A stretch of DNA of 64,000 nt from Actinomadura sp. NAK00032 (GTDB lineage Bacteria; Actinomycetota; Actinomycetes; Streptosporangiales; Streptosporangiaceae): the NCBI RefSeq assembly GCF_013364275.1, contig NZ_CP054932.1, positions 7,502,001 through 7,566,000 of the forward strand, in the 5' to 3' direction. The translations under genes were made by a program, and so were the position numbers. Below the pieces are notes generated by a model. It was not told the DNA's origin. It ran no database searches and saw only the letters and a program-made list of their open reading frames with translations. This document shows, in pieces, positions 1 through 8,814 of the stretch (within the stretch, counting starts at the first letter, position 1; the number at the start of each line of letters is the position of its first letter).

Positions 1-360
1 GATGTCGCCGGACAGGATGCCGGGCAGGTACTTCTTCTTCTGCTCGTCCGTGCCGAAGCGCATCAGCGTCGGGCCGACCGTGTTCACCGTGACGAACGGG
101 AACGGCAGCCCGGCGCGCTGCACCTCGTCGAAGAACACGTACTGCTCGGCGATCGACTTGCCCTGCCCGCCGTACTCGGCCGGCCAGCCGTAGCCGAGCC
201 AGCCGTCGTTGCCGAGCATCTTGACGATCTCGCGGAACCGGTCGCCGCCGACGCCCTGCTCGCCGGCGCGCCGGCGCACGTCCTCGGGCAGCAGGCCCGC
301 GAAGTACGCCCTCAGTTCCGCGCGCAGTTCGCGATGCGCGTCGGACTCACGCAGATCCAT
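1..360 (-). CDS. Acyl-CoA dehydrogenase, N-terminal part (runs off the window)
   Basis: The reading frame starts at ATG 358-360 on the minus strand and stays open to base 1, giving the first 120 residues. The start reads MDLRESDAHRELRAELRAYF, followed by the acyl-CoA dehydrogenase N-terminal domain pattern with GWPAEYGGQG near residue 60 and FVTVNTVGPTLMRFG further on. The family oxidises acyl-CoA thioesters with FAD. Start 33 bp downstream of the FadD17-like gene on the same strand suggests one operon. In mycobacteria fadD17 sits beside fadE26/fadE27, whose products form the heteromeric ChsE4-ChsE5 dehydrogenase of cholesterol side-chain breakdown, so a similar role is plausible but inferred. 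The C-terminal half, with the catalytic base, lies outside the window. Confidence 0.88.
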   Translation of the reverse strand, partial: MDLRESDAHRELRAELRAYFAGLLPEDVRRRAGEQGVGGDRFREIVKMLGNDGWLGYGWPAEYGGQGKSIAEQYVFFDEVQRAGLPFPFVTVNTVGPTLMRFGTDEQKKKYLPGILSGDI

Positions 361-393
361 ACCTGCCCTTTCCACGGTTCACGGAGCCACAGT

Positions 394-2049
394 TCATGGG
401 AGGAAGCGCACGCGTCCGGCGGCGATGAACTCGTCCCGGAGCGCGGCCTTGTCCGCCTCGGTCATCAGCGCGTACGCGGGGGCGCCGCGGCCGGCCCAGC
501 GGTAGACGGGGTCGGACGTGCGCCAGCCGTCGAGCTGGAGCTCCTTCTTCTTGAGCTTGCCCGAGCCCGTCGTCGGCAGCGCGTGCGAGACGCGCACGAA
601 CCGCGGGGCGCCCTTGGTGCCGAGGTCGTCCTGCGCGGCGAGGAACGCGGGGAGGTCCAGGTCCTCGAACGCGACGCCCTCGGGGATCTCGATCGCGGCC
701 ATCACCTGGTCGCCGGAGCGCGGGTCGGGGACGCCGAACGCGACCGCGTCCACGATCCTCGGGTGGCGGCGCACGACGTTCTGGGTGAGCAGCGCGGAGA
801 TGTTCTCCGAGTCGACCCGGATCCAGTCGCCGGACCGGCCGCCGAAGTACAGGAACCCGTCGCCGTCGATGTAGCCGAGGTCGCCCGTCCAGTACCAGCC
901 GTGCCGGACGCGCTCGGCGTCCGCCTCCGGGTTCTTGTAGTAGCCCTCGAACTTCGCGGCGCCGTGCACGTCGACGATCTCGCCGACGGCGGCCTCGGCG
1001 TTGGTGACGCGGCCGTGCTCGTCCAGGACGGCGCGGACGCAGGTCTCGCGCGTCTCCGGGTTGACGATGCGGACGCCGTCGTGGGCGGGCCGGCCGAACG
1101 CGGTCGGCGGCGCGGCCGGGTCCCGCTTGATCATGCCGGCGCTCTCGCTGGAGCCGTAGCCCTCCACGAGCCGCGCGCCGAACCGGCGCAGGAACGCGGC
1201 CTTGTCCTCGGGGGACGCCTCGGTGCCGAAGCCGTGGGTGAGCGTGTTGTCGCCGTCGTCCGGCCGCTCCGGCGTGGCGAGGACGTAGCCGATCGCCTTG
1301 CCGACGTAGTTGAAGAACGTCGCGCCGTAGTACCGGACGTCCGGCAGGAACCCGGACGCGGAGAACTTCGGCGCGAGCACGACGGCCGCGCCGACCGCGA
1401 GCGACGGCGCCCACAGCGCCATCAGCGCGTTGCCGTGGAACAGCGGCATCGAGCAGTAGCTGATGTCCTCGCGCTTGATGTCGTACTTGGCGCTGTTGTT
1501 GCGGCCCAGCTCGGCGAGGCGGCCCTGCGAGCAGCGCGCCGCCTTCGACGCGCCCGTGGTCCCGGACGTGAACAGCAGCAGGATCTGCGTCTCGGGCGTC
1601 ACGGAGGCGTCCACCCAGGGTTCGCAGGCGTGGGCCTCGACCCGGGCCGCGTAGTCCTCGTCGTCGATCAGGACGAACCGGTCGCGGGGGACGCCGATGT
1701 CGAGGCCGTCCAGCAGCTTCAGCCCGGCCTGGTCGGTGACGAGGAGTTGCAGGTCGGTGTGCCGGACCTCCTGCTCCAGGTAGGCGCCGGTCCGGGTCGA
1801 GTTGATGCCGACGATCGTCGCGCCGCTCAGCGCCGCCGCGCCCAGCCACAGGACGTACTCCGGGACGTTCTCCAGCAGCACCCCGATGTGGAACGGTCCG
1901 TCCTGCCGCAGCCCGCGGGCCAGCGACGCGCGCGCGGCGCTCTCCCGGACGACCTCGTCCCAGGTCCACGTCCGCTCGCGGCTGCGCAGGCCGTGCCGGG
2001 TGTCGCCCACCCGGTCCAGCAGCATCGCCGCGATCGTCTCGTCACGCAC
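394..2049 (-). CDS. Acyl-CoA synthetase, FadD17-like
   Basis: This 551-residue class I adenylate-forming enzyme activates a carboxylic acid to its CoA thioester using ATP. The AMP-binding P-loop LLLFTSGTTGASKAA lies near residue 160. The stretch KFSASGFLPDVRYYGATFFN with NYVGKAIGYVLATPERPDD is typical of the mycobacterial FadD17 group, as is the C-terminal TGSGKLKKKEL lysine motif. GTG start at 2049 is supported by GGGAGG six bases upstream. It is probably co-transcribed with the downstream acyl-CoA dehydrogenase. The promoter region carries a copy of the TCCCGCTnAGCGGGA palindrome. A second FadD17-like gene lies at 47396-48991, so the pair are paralogues. The actual substrate (sterol side chain or another branched acid) cannot be read from the sequence. 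Confidence 0.88.
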   Translation of the reverse strand: MRDETIAAMLLDRVGDTRHGLRSRERTWTWDEVVRESAARASLARGLRQDGPFHIGVLLENVPEYVLWLGAAALSGATIVGINSTRTGAYLEQEVRHTDLQLLVTDQAGLKLLDGLDIGVPRDRFVLIDDEDYAARVEAHACEPWVDASVTPETQILLLFTSGTTGASKAARCSQGRLAELGRNNSAKYDIKREDISYCSMPLFHGNALMALWAPSLAVGAAVVLAPKFSASGFLPDVRYYGATFFNYVGKAIGYVLATPERPDDGDNTLTHGFGTEASPEDKAAFLRRFGARLVEGYGSSESAGMIKRDPAAPPTAFGRPAHDGVRIVNPETRETCVRAVLDEHGRVTNAEAAVGEIVDVHGAAKFEGYYKNPEADAERVRHGWYWTGDLGYIDGDGFLYFGGRSGDWIRVDSENISALLTQNVVRRHPRIVDAVAFGVPDPRSGDQVMAAIEIPEGVAFEDLDLPAFLAAQDDLGTKGAPRFVRVSHALPTTGSGKLKKKELQLDGWRTSDPVYRWAGRGAPAYALMTEADKAALRDEFIAAGRVRFLP

Positions 2050-2116
2050 TCGCGGCCTCCCGGGGCCGGCTCGGCGAGGTGGCGTCGTTCATTCAGCGTC
2101 CTCCATCCGGGACAAG

Positions 2117-2166
2117 ACGTTAATCAGCGGGATGTCCGGGCACTCCGGACATCCCGCTGACCGGGA
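2117..2166 (-). promoter_or_regulatory. Palindromic operator plus -10 upstream of fadD17-like gene
   Basis: TCCCGCTGACCGGGA at 2152-2166 matches the window-wide palindrome TCCCGCTnAGCGGGA at all but one position. On the minus strand a -10-like TAACGT (bases 2117-2122) follows after a 29-bp gap, the same spacing as at the other copies. A further half site TCAGCGGGA is at 2124-2132. Palindrome is seen; the role as activator or repressor site is inferred. Confidence 0.6.
2124..2160. repeat. Perfect 16-bp inverted repeat (hairpin or double half-site)
   Basis: TCAGCGGGATGTCCGG (2124-2139) and its exact complement (2145-2160) are separated by five bases. The hairpin lies between the end of the small membrane protein gene and the start of the fadD17-like gene, both on the minus strand. 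It could terminate transcripts from the Liv operon, but no T-run follows. Its outer arms are half sites of the regulon palindrome, so it may instead be regulatory. Confidence 0.6.
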
Positions 2167-2182
2167 GCGTCGACCTGGCCCG

Positions 2183-2536
2183 CTACCCCTGGTCGCGCAG
2201 CGCGGCGGCGATCTGGTCGGCCTGCGCCTGCTGCTCCATGAGCTGCCGCAGCAGCCACAGCCGCAGGACGCGGGTCACGGCGGCGGCCAGGTACAGGGCC
2301 GCGCCGAGGACGGTCACCGCCAGGAACCCGGTGGCGAGCGTCTGCAGCGAGCCCACGTCCCGCATGTCGTCCTTGGTGAGCGAGACGTTGTAGGCGATGA
2401 AGGCGCCGACGACGCCGGCGACCATCGCGAGGGCGCCGGCGATGCGGAGCACCCCGTCGAAGCGGGACTGGTCGGTCTTCAGCTTCTGGCCGGCCACGTC
2501 GTCCTTGAACTGCTTGCGTCGTTCCTCAGTGAGCAT
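2183..2536 (-). CDS. Small two-helix membrane protein of the Liv-type ABC operon
   Basis: I do not recognise a named family. The 117-residue product has a charged N-terminus (MLTEERRKQFKDDV), two hydrophobic segments at about residues 30-50 and 65-90, and a charged Q-rich tail (LMEQQAQADQIAAALRDQG) that could form a short coiled coil. It starts six bases after the stop of the LivF gene and is the last gene of the five-gene transporter operon. A topology of two membrane spans with both ends on the same side is likely. It may be an accessory part of the importer, which is inference from position only. Confidence 0.7.
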   Translation of the reverse strand: MLTEERRKQFKDDVAGQKLKTDQSRFDGVLRIAGALAMVAGVVGAFIAYNVSLTKDDMRDVGSLQTLATGFLAVTVLGAALYLAAAVTRVLRLWLLRQLMEQQAQADQIAAALRDQG

Positions 2537-2542
2537 TCGGGG

Positions 2543-3295
2543 TCAACCTCCCAGGTAGTCGCTGGACAGCCGGTCTTCGATCTCGTCGGGCGGGCCCACC
2601 GCCGCCACGCGCCCGTGCAGCATCAGCGCGGCGGTGTCGGCGATCGGCAGGACGGCGCGGGCGAACTGCTCCGCGACCAGCACCGACAGGCCGCCCTCGA
2701 CCAGCTCGGCGACCGTCTCGTACATCCGGGTCACGATCATGGGCGCGAGGCCCATGGACAGCTCGTCGAGCAGCAGCACCGCCGGATCGGTGCCGAGCGC
2801 CCGCGACAGCGCGAGCATCTGCTGCTCGCCGCCGGACATGGAGCCGGCGAGCTGGCGGCGGCGCTCGCCGAGGATCGGGAAGCGGGCGTACGCCTTCTCC
2901 TCCAGGTCCTCCAGCCGGGCGCCGGTGCCGGTGGCGGCCCACAGGTTCTCCCGCACCGTCAGGTTCGGGAAGATCCCGCGGCCCTCGGGGATCGAGCAGA
3001 CGCCGAGGCGGGCCGCGTCCTGCGCGGAGATGCCGTTCACCTTGCGGCCCGCGAACCGCAGCTCCCCGGCGGTCGGGGGGTGCAGGCCCGCGCACACGCG
3101 CATCGTGGTCGACTTGCCGCCGCCGTTCGGGCCGAGCAGCGCCAGCAGCGACCCGGGCTTCAGCGCCAGGTCGACGCCGTGCAGCACCTCGATCGCGCCG
3201 TAGCCCGCGCGGACCCCGGCCAGTTCGAGCAGCGGCTCGGCCTCCGCCGTCTCCGCCGCCGCCCGCTGCTCGGGGACCACCTTCGATTCAGGCAT
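2543..3295 (-). CDS. livF: Branched-chain-type ABC importer ATPase, LivF family
   Basis: The product hydrolyses ATP to drive import through the LivHM-type permease. A 250-residue length is normal for LivF. Walker A GPNGGGKST is near residue 56, the signature SGGEQQMLALSRAL near 156 and Walker B VLLLDELSMGLAP near 175, with the H-loop position occupied by Q (VLVAEQFARAV), as is common in LivF. About 20 extra N-terminal residues precede the ABC domain. It overlaps the upstream LivG gene by 8 bp, showing tight co-expression. The substrate is unlikely to be an amino acid, given the steroid gene context; that is inference. Confidence 0.9.
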   Translation of the reverse strand: MPESKVVPEQRAAAETAEAEPLLELAGVRAGYGAIEVLHGVDLALKPGSLLALLGPNGGGKSTTMRVCAGLHPPTAGELRFAGRKVNGISAQDAARLGVCSIPEGRGIFPNLTVRENLWAATGTGARLEDLEEKAYARFPILGERRRQLAGSMSGGEQQMLALSRALGTDPAVLLLDELSMGLAPMIVTRMYETVAELVEGGLSVLVAEQFARAVLPIADTAALMLHGRVAAVGPPDEIEDRLSSDYLGG

Positions 3296-4052
3296 GGGAC
3301 GCCTCCTCCGTGCCGATGTAGGCGGCGATGACCTCCGGCGACTCCTTGATCTCCGCCGGGGTGCCGGACGCGATCAGCGCGCCGTAGTCGAGGACGTGGA
3401 TCGTGGCGCACAGCTTCATCACGAGCGGCAGGTCGTGCTCGACGAGGCAGATCGCGAGGCCCTCCCCGGCGAGGCCGGTCAGCATCTCGGCGAACGCCTC
3501 CGTCTCGCGCTCGGTCTGGCCGGAGGCGGGCTCGTCCAGCAGCAGGACGCGCGGTGAGGTCATCAGCGCGCGCGCCACCTCCACGACGCGGGCCCGTCCG
3601 ATCGGGATGTCGGACACATCGCGGTCGGCGATGTCGGTGAGCCCGGTCCGTTCGAGGATCTTGTCGGTCTGCTCGTCCAGGTCGAAGCGCTTGCGGCTGT
3701 GGCTGCGCAGGATGTCACCCGCTACGCGGACGTTGTCGCGCACCGAGAGCGACAGGAACAGCTCCAGGCGCTGGAACGTCCGCGCCATGCCGCGCCGCGC
3801 GCGCTTGGCCGGGGACAGCCTGGTGATGTCGTCGCCGTCCAGGAGCACCTGGCCGGACGCGGGCTTCTGCAGGCCCGTGATGGTGTTGAACATGGTGGTC
3901 TTGCCGGCGCCGTTCGGGCCGATCAGCCCGGTGATCTGCCCGCCGGCCATCGTGAGGCCGACGTCGTCCACGGCGGTGTTGCCGCCGAACCGGACGGTGA
4001 TGTTGCGCGTCTCCAGCAGCGCCGCTGCGGGCTTTGACGTCGTGTCAGGCAT
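3288..4052 (-). CDS. livG: Branched-chain-type ABC importer ATPase, LivG family
   Basis: This is the second nucleotide-binding subunit of the importer, 254 residues. Walker A GPNGAGKTT is near residue 43, Walker B VLLLDEPASG near 170 and the H-loop EHD near 205. The signature is IPIGRARVVEVARAL instead of a canonical LSGGQ or LPYGQQ motif. Only the glycine is kept; I recall similar degenerate signatures in other actinobacterial LivG-like proteins, so the pair may have one normal ATP site (LivF signature) and one altered. It overlaps the permease gene upstream by 8 bp and livF downstream by 8 bp. Confidence 0.9.
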   Translation of the reverse strand: MPDTTSKPAAALLETRNITVRFGGNTAVDDVGLTMAGGQITGLIGPNGAGKTTMFNTITGLQKPASGQVLLDGDDITRLSPAKRARRGMARTFQRLELFLSLSVRDNVRVAGDILRSHSRKRFDLDEQTDKILERTGLTDIADRDVSDIPIGRARVVEVARALMTSPRVLLLDEPASGQTERETEAFAEMLTGLAGEGLAICLVEHDLPLVMKLCATIHVLDYGALIASGTPAEIKESPEVIAAYIGTEEASHA

Positions 4053-6255
4053 GGACCCCTCCCTTCAGGCCGAGCTCGCGGTCGATGCGCGCGCGCAGTT
4101 CGTCGGTGTAGGGCTCGTCCACGCCGAGGAGTTCCAGCGGCGTCGGACGGTTGCGCCGCCCCTCGTCCAGGTACATGCGGCCGAAGACGGGCAGCAGCAT
4201 GACGGCGCAGAGCGCGATGATCGCGAACAGCCACGTCCCGATGACGCCGGTGAGCGCGAGGACGTAGAGGACGGCGCCGAACGCCGCCGCCCCGTACAGG
4301 ACGGGCTTGGCGTCCCGCATCGCGCGGTAGCCGTCGATGATGTCGTGGACGAAGCCGCTCGGGTTGCGGCCGACGCCCATCCCGACCAGCGCCGTCCCGA
4401 CGAGGACGAGGTGGCCGAGCGCCGTGTAGATGGTCGACAGGCCCTCGTTCTCCAGGGCCAGGTCGCCGAACGTCGACACCAGCACGGCCGAGCCGACGCC
4501 CGCCATCAGCCCGCCGAGCAGCGCGCCGCTGAGGTAGCCGATCCCGGCGACCACGACGAGCATCAGCAGCGCGAGGCTGCCGACGAAGGAGAAGTTCTCC
4601 TGCGCGACGGTCCCGGTCGCCGACGACATCAGCACGCCGCCGAGCCCCGCGATCGCCGCGGAGATCATGAAGACGCTCAGCTTCAGCCGGACCAGGTTCT
4701 GGCCGAGCATCGCCGACGCCGCCGGGCTGTCCTTCATCGCCGCGAGCCGCCGCCCGTAGCCGCTGTTGCGCAGCGCGGCGAGCCCGAGGGCGATCAGCGC
4801 GAACAGCACGGTCGCCGTCATCAGCGACGTCGTCCCGTCCCGCAGGTCGAGCGGGCCGACCTTCAGCGGCGGGACGATCAGCGACCCGTCCGGGAACAGG
4901 GTGAACTTCACGCCGAACAGCTCGTGCTGGGTGGTGTCGCGCAGCACCATGTTCGACAGGAACTCGCCGAACGCCATCGTCGCGAGCGCCAGGTAGAGGC
5001 CGCGCAGCCGCAGCGCCGGCAGCGCGACGAGCCCGCCGACGATCGCCGCCGCGACGACGGCCAGCAGCACGCCCTGGATGTTCATCCGGGCGTCCAGGCC
5101 GGTGCCGACGACCCCGGCGTGGAACGCCACCACCGTCCCGACCGCGCCGAACGCCAGCGGCGCGAGGTTCAACTCGCCCGCGTAGCCGGTGAGGACGGTC
5201 AGCGACAGCGCGATGATCGCGAACGTCATGCCGAGCGCGAACGTCGTCACGGCGCCGTCCGACAGCAGCAGGCTGTAGAGGTACACGACCGCGACGAGCA
5301 CGAGGCCCCACACGGCCGCGCCCCGGACGGTCGGCACCCGGTACCGCTCGCGGGTCCGGATCGCGGCCCCGCGCAGCCGGTCCTGGGGCAGCACCACCAG
5401 CACCACGAACAGGATGATCATCGGCAGCGAGACGCGCAGGTTGCCGGTGAACGTGCCCGCCGACGGCAGGTAGGCGAGCACGTAGTTGGCGGCCAGGCCG
5501 AGCACCATCGCCCCGACGAACGTGCGGGGGATGCTGCGCAGCCGGCCGAACATCGCCGCCGCGAACGCGTCGATCACCAGCAGGGTCAGCGCGTTCGCGT
5601 CCAGGCCGCCGCCGCTGATCGGCACGATCAGCACCCCGGCGAGGACGGCGAGGGTGGAGCCGAGCGCCCACGACAGCATCGCGGCGCGCTCGGGGTCGTG
5701 GCCGTTCAGCCGGAGCAGGTCCGGGTCGTCGACCGAGCCGCGCATGACGACGCCGATCCGGCTGCGGGTGAACAGCACCCGCAGCCCGACGGCGATCGCC
5801 ACGGCGGTGACCAGGCAGACGATCTCGTGGTAGCGGACCACCACGCCGCCGACCGTGATCTTCGAGCCGGCGCCGAAGAACATGTCGACGGTGTGGGCCT
5901 CGTCCGGATTCCAGATCCACTGCGCCAGGTAGACGGTGCCGAGCAGCACCGCCACCGTCACGATGATCTTCGTGACGTCGGCGGTGCCGCGCAGCCCCTT
6001 CATGATCGCGGCGTGCAGCGCGGCGCCCATCGCGGGACCGACCACCCCGATCACGACGACCAGCGCGAGCCACACCGGCCAGCCCCACCGCTCGGTGAAG
6101 TGCCAGTACAGGAACGTGCCGAACATCGCCTGCGCGCCGTGGGCGAAGTTGAAGATGCCCGAGGTGTTGTACGTCAGTACGAGCCCCGATGCCGCGATGG
6201 AGTACACCGACCCGAGGACCAGCCCCAGGATCGTGTAGGTCAGGAACGTCGTCAC
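4045..6255 (-). CDS. Fused LivH-LivM permease of the branched-chain-type importer
   Basis: One 736-residue polypeptide carries both membrane subunits that are normally separate. Residues 1 to about 290 are LivH-like (GLVLGSVYSIAASGLVLTY and NFAHGAQAMFG, the conserved LivH start). Residues from about 300 are LivM-like, with the conserved GYAGELNLAPLAFGAVG and RNSGYGRRLAAMKDSPAAS (EAA loop) motifs. A cytosolic tail of about 80 residues follows the last span (TPLELLGVDEPYTDELRARI). Start is GTG 6255. It begins 42 bp after the binding-protein gene and overlaps livG. Fusion fixes the 1:1 ratio of the two channel halves. Confidence 0.92.
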   Translation of the reverse strand: MTTFLTYTILGLVLGSVYSIAASGLVLTYNTSGIFNFAHGAQAMFGTFLYWHFTERWGWPVWLALVVVIGVVGPAMGAALHAAIMKGLRGTADVTKIIVTVAVLLGTVYLAQWIWNPDEAHTVDMFFGAGSKITVGGVVVRYHEIVCLVTAVAIAVGLRVLFTRSRIGVVMRGSVDDPDLLRLNGHDPERAAMLSWALGSTLAVLAGVLIVPISGGGLDANALTLLVIDAFAAAMFGRLRSIPRTFVGAMVLGLAANYVLAYLPSAGTFTGNLRVSLPMIILFVVLVVLPQDRLRGAAIRTRERYRVPTVRGAAVWGLVLVAVVYLYSLLLSDGAVTTFALGMTFAIIALSLTVLTGYAGELNLAPLAFGAVGTVVAFHAGVVGTGLDARMNIQGVLLAVVAAAIVGGLVALPALRLRGLYLALATMAFGEFLSNMVLRDTTQHELFGVKFTLFPDGSLIVPPLKVGPLDLRDGTTSLMTATVLFALIALGLAALRNSGYGRRLAAMKDSPAASAMLGQNLVRLKLSVFMISAAIAGLGGVLMSSATGTVAQENFSFVGSLALLMLVVVAGIGYLSGALLGGLMAGVGSAVLVSTFGDLALENEGLSTIYTALGHLVLVGTALVGMGVGRNPSGFVHDIIDGYRAMRDAKPVLYGAAAFGAVLYVLALTGVIGTWLFAIIALCAVMLLPVFGRMYLDEGRRNRPTPLELLGVDEPYTDELRARIDRELGLKGGVHA

Positions 6256-6297
6256 TTGCTCACCGCCATGTGGGTCACCGCCTCCGGCGGGTTCGGA

Positions 6298-7710
6298 TCA
6301 GGAGGACTGGGGCTTGATGACGTCGTCGGTCAGGAACTTCGTCGAGATCCGGTCGCCGTTCAGCTGCACGCCCGAGGCCTTCGGGTCGGTCTTCACGACG
6401 AACTCGGGGCCGCACTCGAACTCGCCGACGTTCTTCGGGTAGACCTGCTCGTACTTGGTCTTGTTGAGCTTGACCATCAGCGAGCAGGACGCCGGCTTGT
6501 TGTTGCCCGGGTCGGTCGGCGCGTGCAGGCCGCCGCCCGTCCACTCGTGCACCTTCGACAGCTCGTTGATCACGCACTGCCGGGTGAGGTCGGAGCCGCA
6601 CTTCTGCGCGGACTGCGCCCACAGCAGGAACGCGGAGGTGGCCTGCATGCCGAGCAGCGCGACCTTCCCCTGCTTGGCGTTGACGATGTCCGTGTACTGC
6701 TTGACCGCGGGGACCTTGTCCGCGTTCTCGAACGGCTGGAAGATCATGCCGACGTGCAGGTTGTCACCGGCGCCCGAGGTGTTCCACTTCGACACCATCG
6801 TGCTGTACCAGGTCGCCTCGAACACGTACTTCGGCTCCGCGCCGGCGCGCTCGATCGACTCCAGCAGGCTGAACTGGCCGGGGTCGGGCGAGTCGGACGA
6901 CCACAGGTAGCCCGCCCCGCACTTCTTGATCTTCTCGGCGAACGGCATGTAGCTGCTCTCGCCGGCGTCGTTCAGCCGCACGCCGCACTCCAGCGGCTTG
7001 ATGCCGATCTCCTTCATCGCGCCGGCGATCTTGCCGGTGCCGGTGCTGACCGCCGGGGAGGTCGACAGCAGCAGGTCCGTCTTCTCCTTGAAGTCGGGGA
7101 ACAGCTTCTCCGCGAGGCGGAGCCCGCCGATGTTCATCATGTCGACCGGGTACGGGACGGCCTCGTACTTCATCGGGCCCATCGCGGCGTTCGGGCCGAC
7201 GGTGTAGCCGGCGACCGTCGGCAGCTTGCACGCCACCCGGTACTGCTCGGCGGCCTCGTCCATCGCGAAGCCCTGCCCGACGAGCATGAAGTCCTGCTTG
7301 CAGGACTCCTGCATCACCTTCGCGGACTGCGCGTAGGCGGCGTCGTACTGGTTGCCCTTGATCTTGCGCCCGTTGATGCCGCCCTGCTGGTTGCACCAGT
7401 CGATCATCGCCGAGACGGCGTCGCCCATCTCCTTGGACAGGCCCGGCGCGGACGCGAAGCCGCGGTCGTCGCCGAAGCCGATCGTGATGGCGTCGTCGGT
7501 GATGCCCTGGTCGGTCTTGCCCTTGGCGTCGCCGGGGCCGCACGGGGACGCCAGCGTCCCGAACGTCTTGCTCGCGGCGGCGGTCGCGCCGCCGGAGTCG
7601 CCGCCGCCGGACACGCCGTCGGTGCCCGAACGCTCGCTGGAACAGGACGCGGTGACGAGCGCCACCGCGAGGGCGCCCGCTGCGAGGCGTCCGATCTTGT
7701 CGACCTTCAT
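6298..7710 (-). CDS. Lipoprotein substrate-binding protein, LivK-type (type 1 periplasmic fold)
   Basis: The 470-residue product is the extracytoplasmic receptor of the Liv-type importer. Its N-terminus MKVDKIGRLAAGALAVALVT is a signal sequence leading to the lipobox cysteine in TASC, so it should be lipid-anchored. A Ser/Gly-rich linker (SSERSGTDGVSGGGDSGG) follows, then a Peripla_BP_6-like domain with the ITIGFGDDRG strand and IDWCNQQGGINGRKI helix. The ATG at 7710 is chosen because AAAGGAG lies just upstream; the frame stays open further but without a ribosome site. First gene of SBP-permease-livG-livF-membrane protein. The ligand is not evident; the context suggests a steroid, acyl or aromatic intermediate. 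Confidence 0.9.
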   Translation of the reverse strand: MKVDKIGRLAAGALAVALVTASCSSERSGTDGVSGGGDSGGATAAASKTFGTLASPCGPGDAKGKTDQGITDDAITIGFGDDRGFASAPGLSKEMGDAVSAMIDWCNQQGGINGRKIKGNQYDAAYAQSAKVMQESCKQDFMLVGQGFAMDEAAEQYRVACKLPTVAGYTVGPNAAMGPMKYEAVPYPVDMMNIGGLRLAEKLFPDFKEKTDLLLSTSPAVSTGTGKIAGAMKEIGIKPLECGVRLNDAGESSYMPFAEKIKKCGAGYLWSSDSPDPGQFSLLESIERAGAEPKYVFEATWYSTMVSKWNTSGAGDNLHVGMIFQPFENADKVPAVKQYTDIVNAKQGKVALLGMQATSAFLLWAQSAQKCGSDLTRQCVINELSKVHEWTGGGLHAPTDPGNNKPASCSLMVKLNKTKYEQVYPKNVGEFECGPEFVVKTDPKASGVQLNGDRISTKFLTDDVIKPQSS

Positions 7711-7800
7711 AGGTCGTACTCCTTTCACCGGCCGCCGAGGCGGCAAGTGGTGTTTCGGGCAGGCGGGGGACGGGGTTCTCGGGTAGGGAGATCCGGCCCG

Positions 7801-7850
7801 GCGGCACTGCCGCGCTGCGCCACTACGGCACTGCGGCACTGCGGCACGCC
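7801..7850. repeat. Short GC-rich imperfect tandem repeat between SDR and importer genes
   Basis: The 217-bp gap between the SDR stop and the binding-protein start holds reiterations of CACTGCGG and GCACTGC-like units and a small stem GCGGC-ACT-GCCGC at 7801-7813. It may act as a weak processing or pause hairpin between the two genes. Nothing else is visible in this gap. Confidence 0.35.
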
Positions 7851-7927
7851 GAGCTTCAGAGGGAACTGCGGGTGTTGTCGGGTGCGGCGAACCGCGGTGG
7901 GGTGAAGCGGGTGTCCGGATCCCGTGG

Positions 7928-8689
7928 TCAGCCGAAGTTGGCCTGGCCGCCGTCCAGCGGGATCGTCGCCCCGGTCAGGTAGCGCATCGCCGGCTGGACG
8001 AGCGCGACGACGGCCTTGCCGATGTCGTCCTCGCAGTCGCCGATGTAGCCGAGCGGGATCGTCTTGCGGAACTCCTCGGCCGCCTCGGGGTTGTTCTCCG
8101 CCCACCACTTCAGCCCCGGCGACAGGGCGTGCGGGGCGATGTTGTTGGCGCGGATGCCGTCCGGGCCCCATTCGGCGGCGACCGTCCGGGTCAGCGAGCG
8201 CAGGGCCTGCTTGGCCGCCGCGTAGGCGCCGTACGTGGCCGGGTCCCAGCGGACCATGGCGGAGGTGACCAGGTTGACGATGCTGCCGCCGCCGCGCGCC
8301 TTCATGTGCGGATGGCACGCCCTCATGAACGCGAACGCCGCGAACGGGCCGGTGACGAAGCCCTTCTGGAACTTGGCGTCGCTCATCTCCAGCAGCGGGC
8401 CGTAGGACCCCGAGTAGGCGTTGTTGACCAGGATGTCGACGCCGCCGAACGCGGCGGCGACCCGCTCCACCACGCCGGGGATCGCCTCGGTGTCCGCGAC
8501 GTCGCACACGAAGGGCTCCGCCTTCGCGCCGCGTTCCCGGATCAGCCCGCAGGTCGCGTCCAGTTTGGCCGCGGTGCGGCCGAGTACGGCCACCGCCGCG
8601 CCCTCCGACGCCAGCGCGAGCGCGATGCCCTGCCCGACGCCCTGTCCCGCTCCGGTCACGATCGCGACCTTGTCGCTGAGGCTTCCCAT
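7928..8689 (-). CDS. Short-chain dehydrogenase/reductase (SDR)
   Basis: A 253-residue classical SDR, using NAD(P)H to interconvert a hydroxyl and a ketone. TGAGQGVGQG is the cofactor loop near residue 13, NNAYSG replaces the usual NNAG near 90, the active-site motif is YAAAK near residue 155, and the C-terminal DGGQANFG ends the fold. ATG 8689 follows a GGGAGA ribosome site. It is the first gene downstream of the divergent operator pair at 8815-8874 and reads toward the Liv-type importer. Likely acts on a steroid or acyl-CoA intermediate, by context only. Confidence 0.87.
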   Translation of the reverse strand: MGSLSDKVAIVTGAGQGVGQGIALALASEGAAVAVLGRTAAKLDATCGLIRERGAKAEPFVCDVADTEAIPGVVERVAAAFGGVDILVNNAYSGSYGPLLEMSDAKFQKGFVTGPFAAFAFMRACHPHMKARGGGSIVNLVTSAMVRWDPATYGAYAAAKQALRSLTRTVAAEWGPDGIRANNIAPHALSPGLKWWAENNPEAAEEFRKTIPLGYIGDCEDDIGKAVVALVQPAMRYLTGATIPLDGGQANFG

Positions 8690-8814
8690 GTGGTTCTCCC
8701 GCTCAGTCCTGCTTGCGCGCCCAGCCCGGTCCGTCGGGTCCGCCCCGGTCGGTCCGGTCTGCTCAGTCCTGGTGCGGTCATGGTGATGTGACGCGGCGCA
8801 CGTAAAAGCTCCAG

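Noticed and set aside
3403-7905. Very long plus-strand open frame of 1500 codons opposite the Liv-type operon
   Set aside because: Its translation is dominated by Arg, His, Glu, Gln and Val without any recognisable domain, as expected for the antisense of GC-rich genes. The minus-strand genes there have clear motifs and ribosome sites.
8697-8711. Ninth copy of the regulon palindrome (TCCCGCTCAGTCCTG)
   Set aside because: Only the left half matches and it lies in the leader of the SDR gene, not at the fixed distance from a -10. Treated as chance or a half site.
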